Positions 12,164 through 24,392 of a stretch of 64,000 nt of DNA are shown piece after piece (the first letter of the stretch is position 1; each line of letters opens with the position of its first letter). The position numbers and the translations under genes are program-made. The notes below the pieces were generated by a model, which saw only the letters and a program-made list of their open reading frames with translations, searched no databases and was not told the origin of the DNA. The DNA lies in contig PTFA01000031.1 in assembly GCA_003342895.1 (NCBI GenBank), positions 4,412,603 to 4,476,602 on the forward strand, in the 5' to 3' direction. The stretch is from Casuarius casuarius (taxonomy: Eukaryota > Chordata > Aves > Casuariiformes > Casuariidae).

Positions 12164-14049
12164 CTGAATGAGAGAGGCTGCCCCCTTTTCCTCCTTCCTC
12201 TCCATTTTCAGAATAAGCTGCCTATGCTTGGCCGGCCCCCAGCTCTGAGAAATAGTTCAGAGCTTCAAAGCTAAAATTAGGTCAGTTGCCTGCTTGATCC
12301 CCTGCAAAGGCTGCGACCTTAAACTCTTCTCCCCTCTCAGGATTCACTCTTAGCGAGTTCAGATGCCTGCTAATTTGGTGGCCTAGCTCTCCATGGCACC
12401 TGGGAACCTGATTCATGGGAGAAAATTCAGCTGGGTGGAAAGACGTTTAACAGTTTGGTGTTCACAACAGTAAGGACTATAACATCAACAGATCCATCAA
12501 CATTAAGGGAATCTAGTCTCTTACTTAAAATAACAAATATACCACCTTAATAGCATAGAACACTGAATTGATATTTTGTATATTTTGTAACATTATGGTT
12601 TAAGACCATACAAGATTAAGTGATGGTGGTGGGGTTTTTTGTTGCCTTTTTATACAGATGGTCTGATAATTACTGCTGTCTTCCTTCAAGATACAAACTC
12701 TGTACTTACGTTCTTGAGTTGAACTACAAATGCAAACGAGCCCTTCCTGCAGCTGGTTCCAGCTAAATTGGTGGCCCTGGCCTGAATCCAGGTCTCTGTT
12801 TTTGCACTGTGCCAGGCACTCAAAAGATCTGGAATCATGCAAAACTATTACACCGGGTCCCCTCTCCCTCCCATGCTGGTTTCAAATCAAATGGAAGAAT
12901 AAATCAACAGCTAGATTACTGCCCTAAGCACACACCTGCTGACATTTCATGCAGCTGTAATTGTAATTGGAAAGCTAAGTGTATCATCAGGAAAGCCAAC
13001 TTAATTAAAAGCAGTAAACATAACAGGATGTGGAGCACACAAAGTAACTCCCATAATGCAACAAGCCCAATACCTAGATTGTGGGGTTTTCCAAGTCTCT
13101 TGTATACGCTTTTGACAAAAGAACTGTTTTCTAAGCTACTTGAGTAACAATGAGAGAGAAATGCTTTTCTATTGTTTTCAGCTGGAACATTTTTCATGTT
13201 CTTGGTAACATGCAAAAATATTGTTATGGACAGACTATCAAGCAAATATCTCATTGAGGGCTTATACTCAAAACTCAAATGAGTATGACCGCCCGATAAA
13301 TACAACAAAATTTAATCAGTGACCATACGCAGAGTCAAAATGAAGGGCGGGGGGGGGAGAGGAGGAAAAAAAAAAAGCCTTTCACACATGAAAGCTATTT
13401 CAAAAACCATTAAAAAGCACAGAAATAGAATACAACCAGCATTCTTCTTCAACACAAGGAAAACAATGGACTGTTCAAATGTACTGCAGGAATGTATTTT
13501 TGCTAATATTTTCACATTCAAAACTTTTATTTTAGGTTAACACTACAGTTCTCATTCTAAATGAAAAATATACAGATTTAAGCAACATAAAATAGATGAG
13601 TACATGTGCAACTGCCTGCTACATGCAGTAAACTATTATCTATGGCAGAAACATATTTGCCTAGAAATACAGCACTTCTGTCAGAACATGTTTTTAACAT
13701 TAATTCAAGTCCTGTTTCAGAAAGCAAGGTTTATATGAAATTACAAGATTGTGTTCCCCTGTTTTTCTGCTGTTCTTCATATATTTGTTAGCAGCAATGA
13801 TAACTTTCTTCCAGATAAGTTTCTTTCTGGAGGTCTTTTGCATAACAGTATACCTGAACAGGGAACCCATGACTGAGCTCCAGTACAAAAAAGCAGTACA
13901 CAGGAGCTGAAAGCAGGAACAGGCTGCAAAGGAAGAATTTAGAAACCTAGCACCCACAAGAAGGGTGATATAAGGAAAGCCAAAACTCACCTAGAACTGA
14001 CACTTGCAAGAGATGTCAAGGGCAATAAGAATAGCTTCTACCACTCCAC

Positions 14050-15755
14050 TAACAGCAGCAAAGAAACAAGGAAAACGCAGGCCTGCTGCTGAGTGGGCTG
14101 AGTGATCTAGTGACAGCGCACACAGATAAGGCTGAGATACTCAATGTCTCTTTCCCTCAGTTTTCACTAGCAAAGTCTCCCAAGCCTCTGTGCTTAGAGG
14201 CAGGGTTCAAGGAGGAGAGGAAATTACCAGCAGAGGATGATGACTCAGTCATGGATGGAATTTAACCCACATAAGTCCAGAGGAGCAGATGGGCTCCATT
14301 CAAGGCTGCCTGAGAGCTAGCCAGTGTCATAGCAAGGCCACTTTTTAGCATCTCTGGAAAGTCATGGAGATGGGGGAGGCCCCAATTACCAGAAAAGGTA
14401 AATGTTGCACCGATCTTCCAAAAAGGTCAAAAGGATGATCTGGAGAACTGTAAGCCAGTCGGACTCACTTTGGTCACTAGAAAAATCGAGGAGTGAGTCC
14501 TCCTGAAACATATTTCTGGGCAAATGAAGGAGGAAAATTCACTGGGAACATCTGGCATGGAATTACCAAGCATAAATCATGCCTGATGAACCTGATGGCC
14601 TTCTACGATAAAGTCTGTGGACAAACAGAAGAACAGTGGATGTCGTTTACTTCAGCTTTAGCATGGCTTTCAAAACTGTCTCCCATAGTATTCCCACAGT
14701 TAATGCCCAAGTTAGGATATTACAGTCTGGATAGGTAGACAAGTAGAAAAAACTGGGGCTCAGAGGGCGGGAGTTAATGGGTCATATGCTACCTGGAAGC
14801 CAGTAGACTCAGTAGAGTACCATGGGGGTCTGGACCTCTCCTGTTCAACATCTTTATCAATGACCTGGAAGTAATGACAGAGCACTCATCAAGTTTGCAG
14901 ATGGCACCAAATGGGGAGGACCACTCAATAAGCTTACAGGCAGGGCTGCCACTCACAGGGACCTGTATCGGTTGGAGGAATGGCCTTACAGGAACCTCAT
15001 TAAACCGAGCACAGACAAATGCAGTCTTGCATGTGGGAAGGAAAAATCCCTTGTAGGCTGTGGAACAGCTCTGCTGAAAAGGCCATGCAGGTCTTGGTAA
15101 ACAGCAAGGTGAGCATGAACCAGCAGTATGCCATGGCAGCAATAAAGGCCAACAGCATTCTGGGTTGTATCAACAGAAGCATAGCCAGTAGATCAAGGGA
15201 AGTGACTATCCCTCTTTAGTGAGCCCTTGTCAGACCACCTCTAAAATACTGTGTCTGGTTTTGGAGCCCTCAGTAGAAGGAAAGACACGATAAGCTGGAG
15301 TGACTTTAGCGGAGGGCCACCAAGTTGGTTGGGGGCTGGAGCACTTGCCCTGTGAGCAGAGGCTGAAGGAACAAGGCTTGCTTAGTCTGGAGAAGAGACA
15401 GCCTCAGAGGGACCCAACAGCAGCCTGCCAGTACCTAGGAGGAGGTTATTGAGAAAAAGAAGCCAGGCTCTTCACAGTGGTGCAGGATAGGAAGATGACA
15501 GAGAATGCATACAAACTGACACAAAAGAAGTTCTGAATCAATAAATGGAAAAACTTTTCTACCATGAGAAAGTCAGGCAGTAGAGCAGGTTGCCCAGGGA
15601 AGCATCACCTCCTTCCTTGGAGGTCTTCAAGACCCAACTGGATAAAGCCCTGAACAATCTGGGCTGACCCCACAGCTGACCCTGCTTTGAGCAGGAGGTT
15701 AGACCGGAAACCTCCTGAAGTCCCTTCCCATCTGAATTATTCTGATTCTATAATC
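14050..15755 (+). mobile_element. CR1 LINE, 5'-truncated and degenerate, reverse transcriptase part to 3' end
   Basis: This is a sense-strand copy of a CR1 non-LTR retrotransposon, the dominant LINE of birds and other reptiles. Recognisable blocks run in order. First comes the pre-RT region (cctgctgctgagtgggctgag). Next is the RT segment SCLMNLMAFYD near 14.58 kb, then LLFNIFINDL near 14.84 kb. The catalytic-site equivalent reads FADG at 14894-14905, where active copies have FADD. Then come ANSILGCINRSIASRSREV near 15.15 kb and the C-terminal region. The 3' end is the typical tcccttcccatctgaattattctgattctat stretch near 15720-15753. The blocks fall in at least three reading frames, so the copy is dead. 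The 5' limit is approximate. Confidence 0.93.
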
Positions 15756-18700
15756 AGAGTTACTTTCTTTTCCTCACTACTTCTCTTCAGGGTGTCACAT
15801 CACCAAAAACATCAATATACCATAACCCAATGGGATTATCTGAAATAATGTTAATCAAATACTGGATGACATCAAAATTCCCTTCTCTCTCTAGGCCAAT
15901 CCCTTCACTGGGACCCAGTGACATCAGTGGCAGTATGTGCCTTAGTACTTAGCATTCATACTCAAAACACTTTTGCTGCTTTACAGAACATGCCACAGAG
16001 TCTGGAGAGGAAAGGAGAGGATTAAAAACATGCAGGTTCTAGCATCTGGAATTTATCACTTCATTAAATGCTCAGATGTGATGGTAGCTAACAACAAGGG
16101 GAAAAATAAACAGAAAAAGCCCATGGGATTGGTCAGTCATCCCTGGAACATACTTCTCTCTGCAATAAAAGATGCATTCACAATCATTCTAATCAAAATG
16201 CTCCCCATCAATAAAATGTAAAGCAGCCTTCCATCTACGATTCATTCCCAATTCAGAAGTGAAAAAATAATAAAAGTCTTTCTTAAATGCCACTGTTGTC
16301 TGTATACTTAGGAGAAGGTTTTGCAGCCAAACATTTTCACTGTGTTCTGTGTCGTTATCCTCTGTAGCAGGTAAGAGAATTACCCTGACTGTCCCACTAC
16401 CAACTGTCAGCACTTCGGGCCCATCTAGAATAAGATTGAGCTAGTTTATTTAACTAAGCGTAGAAGGATGATCCGTGTAAAGGATCAGAATCAAGTCTGT
16501 CCAGACAGCTTTAATTCTGAACGGCTTTCTGTGTATCCATACAAGGAAAAGTATGATCTAACTCCTTAAGCAAAGTCAGGGATAAGCTGACTCTCTGCTT
16601 TTCCAAAGGAGAAGAATTAGAACCCAATGACTAATTCCTTCCTCAATTTAATTTTGTTTGCTTCTTTTTCCAGGCCACAGAAAAATAAGTGCTTTGCTGA
16701 AGCAGGAGTAAAGTACCAGACTGACAGTATCGCATGACTCAGAAAACTAGTACATGGAGAAGTGACTGGTTTGGTTGGTGGAATAATTTAAGAACACTCC
16801 TAGTAATTTTCTGTATGAACAGTGGAACACTAATGTCTCTCTAAAATCCACAGCAAGCTTTCATGATGGCTTCTGGGCTCAAATACACTGCATCTTAAGC
16901 TAATGGATTAACAAGGCAGAGGTAGAAAAGTTAGGAAAATGATCAATTCCTTAGTCTAGCCTTAAGAATTAGAATTATACTTAGAAGAAACATGCTTGAA
17001 TTAAGCCAAAGTTTACTGCTGATTTATGAAGGCTAGAACAGTTACATCCACTAGAAAAACAGAAAAAGCTGTATAATTACTTGGACAGGGAGAGATATGA
17101 TCAGTTCCATAATGACAGAGACCTCCAACCTTTGCCTTAGCTGTTAGTATAGGAAGCATAACCAACACATTTCAAGAAAGCTTTGAGCGACATCTCTAAC
17201 AGCTTTTTCTTTTTAAAATAGTTACAGTAAAAGACACATTGAATCAAAAACTAAGTCAATCAAGTCACAAAAAAAAGGAATAGTCCTTTCCCTGAAAATG
17301 CTGTCCCTCAATCTAGCTGGATTTCCTTATTTCAGCACACTGATTTCTTATCCCATGCTCCTCTTGATTAGCAGATACAGTCTTATCTCTGTCTCTGGGT
17401 AGCTGCAGTAGATCCTTTACAGGCAAGATTAGCTCAGCTATTCTGCCTTTAAACTTTTGATAAAAGGTAATACAGATTTTATGTGACAGTCCAGTTTGGG
17501 TTTATGTTACTTTCGGCAATTTAAAGAGAATCAGCTATTACACAACACCTTCTAGGAGTAGGTGCCTAATCAGAAAAGATAAGGCATATGGACATGCCAG
17601 TCCAGGGAGGCCTTGCTCTGTGTATGCCACGCTGTATCTGTGAATAGACACAGGACTTCATGTTCCCGGACTGACATGCCAATCTACTCGTTATAAAACA
17701 AAGTGCCTCCAAGAGAGCGCATACTGTCAGCCTCGGACTGAAATCACAGGGAGGATCATTAAGGAGGATTACATTGCTGAATTTTATAATAGTCTGCAAG
17801 GAGGGTCTCAAGACCAAAGGCCAAACTAAATATATTAATGGGGTGGGAAAAAACCCTGTTAGAAAACCAGTGAAAACGGAATGGAATCTATTATGTACTT
17901 GAGTGACTAAATATATTTGCTTCTTGTGGACTTGCTGCTCCAGAAAGTGACAGGACAAAATATAGCCCGTTTACTACGGCACATTCCAGATCTAGATTTG
18001 CAAAGAGGAAATGCTTTCAGGCTGAAGTTACATATTATGCCTTCAGATGATTTAACATCTAACCATATGCTAATGAAGGAGATCCTATTCATGCCTCTCT
18101 CTTCCCCCACAATATGCATATTACTCCCTCCCTCCCATTTCACCAGTGCTTGCACTCACTAAAAACTGTATCATGCTGATTCAACACTCTGACTTGAATG
18201 TGCTAAAACGAACAACCTTCTGTGGGATAGCAAGTTGAATTAATTCAGTGAAGGGTCACACAAGTGCCAAAGTGATGGGACTAAGATAGAGGAAGGGAGA
18301 AGCAGGACAACTGCAGACTCCTGGACTGGCTTGTCAATGACCTAGACCTTCACCCTAGAAAACATTCAGACTTGCGTTGTGCCTCTCCTCTGCCATATAG
18401 GTGTGGTGAGACAGTGCAGGTAGGAACCAGCTAGGGGTCCTGACCAACAGGAACCGAAATTGCAGAAGTAGTGCAGCGGGAAACTCCAGCCACCGCAGAT
18501 ATCAAGGAACTTCCCACAGTTTTGGCTCAGTCCCTTTAGAGGTACTGAGCTCTTACAGGCTCAAACAGCCTCTCTCTCCTCCCTTCCACTTTTCTTCGCT
18601 TGTCACCCCATCTACCCTCATACCTCACCTACCCTTTAAGCTTTATCCTCTCCAAATCCTTCTTGCCTTTCTTTAGTGTTTCTTCTTTCCCACTTAAACT

Positions 18701-20596
18701 CACAATTGTAATAATAATAACAGCATTAACATGACACTCAGCAGCACCACAATAATCATTGAGCACACACACCACATACCATGCCCCTTCCTTCTTCCAT
18801 CGACCTAGACTGTCCGGCAGATTGGCAATTGCTATGCATTTATGCAACGTCTTGGATAACAGAGTACTGTAGTAACTATCATACCAACATAATCACTAGT
18901 AATGGTCTGCTGGTTGACCTGATACAGTCAATATACACCAGTTTTCCCCTCCATATTAAAAAAAACTCTCCCAAACCAAGCAATTTTTTTTTAAAACAAC
19001 AACCCACCAGCACTATTGCTATTCTCCCAATTCCCAGTGTAATGCACAACTTTCAATGTCCAGAGCTGTGTGCACTTCCAATTAATCTCTCTGATGGACT
19101 GGAAAATAAACACATTGCTTTTTTACAGAATAATCCATTTCAGCACACAAAGAAAGCAATAAACTAGTAACCAAAAGGAAACCAATTAGAAAGCAACTTT
19201 GTGTCAGATCTTTTGCAGACAGTGAGCCTCCTCTTTGTACCCATTGTTTTTGCAGAACTTGCTGTGTATTTATTTACCTGTGGTATGAAGAGTCTGAGCT
19301 AACACCCAAAATCCAAATAGCTACCTTTTTGCATTAACAAGGGAGACAAAGGTTGGCTGCAAAAGTGTGTGGGCAGAAACGTAAGCAGAACAGCAAGCTG
19401 ATGATGAATAATGCGCTCCTGAATGTCAAGGTACAGCGGGATTTTCATAACATCCAGCTCCTTTCCCACGTTGCAGAAAAATAAAATAAAATGTACCGAA
19501 TGAACCGAAGTCCTGCTGTTATTAGTATGCAAAGAAAACTAACGTATTTAAATTCACCCATCTGTTCTGGACAACCATTCATGAGTAATTCTCAACATTT
19601 TAGTCACCTGGTAAAAAGACAGTAAGTTCTAGGCACAAACACTTCCTAACCAGTTCATATTCTGGAGCACAGATGATTAAACCACACAGTAAGTGGTTCA
19701 TTCTTTCACTAAGCTTTGTTTCTTGCCTAGCTTCCCGGCTGCTTTTTGTCTCTACCATTTCTCTCCTGTTTCTGGCAGATGAAGTGGAGGGGGAGAAGAA
19801 ATGGAAGGGAGGTTCTTGGGCAGCACAGGGATTACAGTAATTTCCAATCGTTAAGCAAGGAAGAGTTTGCTCAGGAAACAGACGACCTGTTGCTGCTACC
19901 TACTCCTCCATCTTTTTTTTTTCCCCCTCCTTAATTTAAGACATGTATACCTGTCTCTGTATTAAGTTGTACAGCCCAGGAACTAAGTTTAGCACAACTA
20001 ACTCCAAATCCATGGGAACACTTCCTCCCACCCACACAGTTCCCCCACCTTTTTGTTGTTGCTCTGGGCAATTTAAGTCAGAGAAAACTGCAATTCAAAA
20101 AGATCCTCAATCACGCACCTACAGCTCGTTGACATTAGGTTCACATCCAAACCTGACGTGAATGTAGATGCCACTCATCAAAATGACAGCTATGCCATGG
20201 ATAACAAATCATGTCAATTCCCTAAATTAAACAACAGTATTACCACAGGGACAAACTTATTTTCAAAGCATTCTTGGTATTCTGCCTGACTACCTGCCCT
20301 TGTTCAAAACAAAGGGAGAACTGTCTCCTCACACAGTTCTGCTTGTGTTTTCTTTCAGCATTCTGAAATAAGAAGCATTTTTAAGATTTTACATTTTATT
20401 TTCAACAGGAAAAGCAGCCTGCAATGGTGGGGAAGTGAGTCTGTACACCTTTTTTTTTCCCCAATAGGGAAAAGGGGAAAAAGGTGGGACACTTCCCAAA
20501 AGATGGGAAAAAGTATAATTCGTGAAAGAATAACACTAAGAGCCAAGAGAATGTATTCATCACTTGAAAACACATAGGAAAGTGATGACTACTTAC

Positions 20597-20648
20597 ATAT
20601 AATATGTAGGATATAATCCTTCAAAGTACCAGCAATGCTTTTTGGCCT
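20597..20648 (-). CDS. VOPP1: VOPP1 coding exon 2 (start of mature lumenal domain)
   Basis: This 52-bp exon reads on the minus strand as AKKHCWYFEGLYPTYY, flanked by split codons for E (first) and I (last). It matches human VOPP1 at roughly residues 21-38, just after the signal peptide. The donor is a strong gtaagt (20591-20596) and the acceptor is gtgtacag, next to 20648. It is too short to appear as a standalone ORF and was found by its protein sequence. It needs an upstream exon that ends with one base of an E codon, so the signal-peptide exon must end in phase 1. Intron 2, separating it from exon 3, is about 16.7 kb. Sequence match and frame join to exon 3 make the call firm. The acceptor could in principle shift by a few bases. 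Confidence 0.95.
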
Positions 20649-21649
20649 CTGTACACTACAAAGAAAGAAAAGAAAATGGTATTAATATTTACATAGGACA
20701 ACATGTGATTATAAACACAAGCTTTGAGTATTTATAAATACTGTAACTTTGAGCAATTAGAAAAGATCTCTATTCCCAAAGACTTCACAAATTTAAAACA
20801 CAAAACGACTGGGAAATCAGTTAACTTGAACTGTAAAGTGCCCTGCCAGAGTTCAGATGCTTCACTCGGAGCTCTGTCTGTGGGGCCTCATAGGGTCACA
20901 CAACACAGAACCATGGTCACTAGGCTCTGCGAAGACACAGGATGCAATTGCACGTATTTCCTGGCAGAACTGGAGTCTTAAAAGAATCTCAAGAATATGG
21001 GGAACTTAAGAGCCCATTGTGGTTATAGTCACTTAAACTCCAAGGCATCCCCAGCTAGACAACACTAGACATATGCCTGTGCAATTAATTTGTTATTTGC
21101 AAGGAATTATTCATCTTTATGGAATTCTCTGACGTGCAGAGTCAGGCTCGGAAAGGAACAAAACAGAGAACCCACATTAGGACAACATCTCATTTTCCTA
21201 CAGCCTGGAACTGCTTCAAGTGTTCATTAAAGCACTTGGGAAAGGAAACTGCTTTCTGCAGCCCAGTAGTATTGTTCTCTTTTGCAGACTGTCAGTATAT
21301 CCTTTTTAAAGGATAGCGACAGGCATTTTCTCTGCGTGTGTGTGCAGGCAATGAGGGAAACGCACATCATTACGGGCACTGCCAGAGTACAGACAGTGAC
21401 CAAGAACAATACTGATGCTTAAAAAGGAAAACCAGATGTCAAGAGCAAACTGTATATATAATGCACACAATATTTCTGCATATCCTGCTGACATGCCTAG
21501 AATAAAACACTGTCTTCTTTACAGACATAGCTCCAGCAGCTCCACTGCAAGCTGTATTATCTGATCATGCAGAGACAGGGCATTCTGGGACATCTTCCAC
21601 AGAGCGGCAAGGAATATCTTGCTGTGGTTTTAACAACAATTGTCTCTGC

Positions 21650-22240
21650 TGCTCACACCTGACATCCAATGTCAGAGAGCACTCGGCACATCCGCAGCGC
21701 TTGGATCATCCTTCATGTTCTCTTGGCAGCTCACCTTTAAATAATAGCTCATATAAGTTTATTAGCTTCCCTGAATCCCAGAATACTAAATGAATCCAGT
21801 TAAGACAAAGACAAAGTGTTTTTAGATCTCTGACTCTCAGTCCTCATGAATAGCAAAGGCTGCAAGCTCTTTAATGAGCATCTGATGAGCTAAATCACAG
21901 ACAGATCAATTACAGCCCATGAAGACAAACTGCTATGGATTAAATTGTTAAGACTAGAGCAGGAGGTGGGGGAGGAGGAGGAGGAGGAGAAGAGAGACTT
22001 TTGATGCATGTGATCAGACCTTTCCACTAATCATATGACAAGGGCTCACACCAGCCTTCGAGCTGCATGAGCTTTAGGTGCTGTTGAAAGGACTGCAGCT
22101 TTTTCCTTAGGATAAAAATAGTGGAAGCCTCATTTCCTTCTAAAACTGATGCCACCATTAAAGCAGTACATGCAGGAGGGCTCCATAGCTGCTGCTGGAG
22201 CAAGTGGTTGTTCTCCAAATATTAATTGCCCCACGTTTGC
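21650..22240. promoter_or_regulatory. Possible conserved non-coding segment in VOPP1 intron 1
   Basis: About 1 kb upstream of exon 2, this stretch has dense homeodomain-like TAAT/ATTA cores (for example 21870-21960), balanced base composition and no recognisable repeat apart from the GGA tract. That texture is common in vertebrate enhancers. This is a judgement by eye only. Confidence 0.15.
21962..21994 (+). repeat. GGA-rich microsatellite
   Basis: Six or so GGA units follow a ggtggggg stretch, a purine-only tract of about 30 nt. Confidence 0.9.
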
Positions 22241-24350
22241 CCTATTCCCCTCTTTTTTTTTCCTTCCTTCCAAGCTTCCAAGTTCTTAAACTTTCCTTCC
22301 GAATCTGTTCGTCAGCATGCCATTTCCTTTTAATCTGAAATTAGAAACGGGACGAGTTTCTCTCAGTGCCACTCTGCAAACATAGCACTCTTGTAAATCC
22401 AGTGTGTCCACTGCTGATTTAGTGAAAAAACACTTCGGCTCTTTGTCTTTGAAGACTGTGAATCAGCAGGCCCTAGCTAAAATGCCACTGTTTGCAGGTC
22501 AGCCTCTTGGGAAGTCTCATTGCAAAATTCAGCTTGGGGTGTAGACTAGTATATGTTTTTTTTCCTGCTTCTGGACCAATATGGTTCACTGTTTATCTTA
22601 ACATCCTTACAGCCTTTGTTCATCTCAAGTGTTTTAATTGATATTTTCCCAGCAATGTTTCGGAGCACATGAAGTCTGCGCATCCATTACCTACCCATGT
22701 AAAGGAGTCATTTACATGTAGTACTTGTTCTGCTCGCCCTCGTCCCCATATCTTAATCCACTTTATAAGTTCTAAAATGAACAGAGACGATTCTTCCTCC
22801 CTTCCGAGATGTAAAATTTCTGTTTCTGCCTCATAAATTATTTTGACTTCTCTGTCTCAGACAGCCACATATGCTTACTGCTACCATGACAAAGGCTCCA
22901 GCCTAGGAAAGTTTTGCTAATAACAAGCTTCCTTCTAGCTTACAGAGCTTAGATATGTACTCTAAAAATTCTTCAGGACAGGGCTTTGTCTTTACATGGG
23001 ACCTAGCACAGTCGGTGCCAATTGTGATTCTGATGTTTTTTAATATCACAGTAATATGAATAATGCATGGAAGTTGTTCAACTCTCCTACATAGGAGTCA
23101 GGCAAACAAACAAGTAGACCTCAAATGTAAGCAGCACAGCAGAATATGATACACACTACATATCAAAAAGATTTACATACACAGGACAAAGTGCTGCAGT
23201 CCTTGCTTAGTTAAAACTCCTACTGATCTCCATAGCAACATTATTTGAGTAAACCCTGACATAAAACAGAAGGCTACAAACCATAGTCTGTATTGCGGGT
23301 TAACAGACCTCACAGGAATTCACTGATAAGGAGGAGAAGAGAATGTCCTAACCTCTAAGGATTTAAATCTCTTTAGTACTCAGATACCAGAGAGGGTAGC
23401 TAGGACATGGATTAGTTTTTCCCATCCCACACACATCCTTTGAAGCAGACTACGATCATCTGTCTCTCGCCAAGATCCAAATTCTTCTGAGCGAGTACGC
23501 TGACCTCTTAGTAAAGCTGGTGCAGAGTCATAAAAATGCACAAGGGAAAGTATTCTAGCAGCATTCAGTTTTGATCCTCACCTCAGGATTGTGTTCTTGC
23601 AGTTGTTTGAGATAATTCAGATTTAAGCTCTCAAGTTAGCTAAGAAACCTCAATTGGCAGCAACTCACTTCAGTCCAAAAAGCAGAAACAAAGAAAGGGA
23701 AGATCATTCATATTACTGTGATACAAAAGGACCTCAAATATCAGGGTTGGTGCCCACTCTGCCAGCTCCTGTATGAAGACAGACTACATACCCAAAGAAT
23801 TTCCAGTAAGTGTTTGCCCATGTCATAAAAAGCCATTTACCCATTCACTAATAGCAAAAAAGTGTGTTTATGGTTCTTAAACTAAGCTTAGTTACAGCCC
23901 TGCTGATGCTTTTAACTTTTCTAAAAGAACATCTCTCCACATTTTGGATATAGAATTTCTTCTTCTAAATCCTTTATCAATTTGACATGGCTAAAAATAT
24001 AAATAAATACAGGAGTATGTTTATTTTTTAAATAAATGATGCAGGTCTGTGTGCATGTGTAATCTCTAGAGAATTAATGGTACGTGAATTAGCCAGATGC
24101 TTGAAAACATTTCTTAAGACGGTGGTATTCGGAAAAAGAGAAAAACCACATGAGATTATTTTTTTTTAATCAACAGCTCTCCTGCAGCCTGTTTTCTTTG
24201 ACAAAGTGCAGCAACATGAACTGCAAGCTGTGCTTTTCTGTGGCCTCTAAACTCATTCAGGTTTCCTCTAAGAAAGGAAACATGCTTCCTGTCACAGATT
24301 GAAACTGCAAATGCTGCTGCTGCTAGTAAGAACAACAAAAAAGAGAAGAA

Positions 24351-24392
24351 GTTACTAAAACATTAACCAAAGTTACTAAAACATTAACCAAA
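24351..24392 (+). repeat. Perfect 21-bp tandem duplication
   Basis: The unit gttactaaaacattaaccaaa occurs twice head to tail without a mismatch, which indicates a recent duplication. Confidence 0.98.

Larger units (their letters stand above)
3870..20596 (-). other. VOPP1: VOPP1 intron 2
   Basis: This 16.7-kb intron lies between exons 2 and 3. Recognised contents are a CR1 LINE (14050-15755), a MIR-like relic (10441-10545), an exon-like leader (12105-12163), a TG microsatellite near 6954-6966 and an A20 run at 7607-7626. The remaining stretches (3.9-10.4, 10.6-12.1, 12.2-14.0 and 15.8-20.6 kb) show only AT-rich unique sequence with random-looking short frames. Confidence 0.9.
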
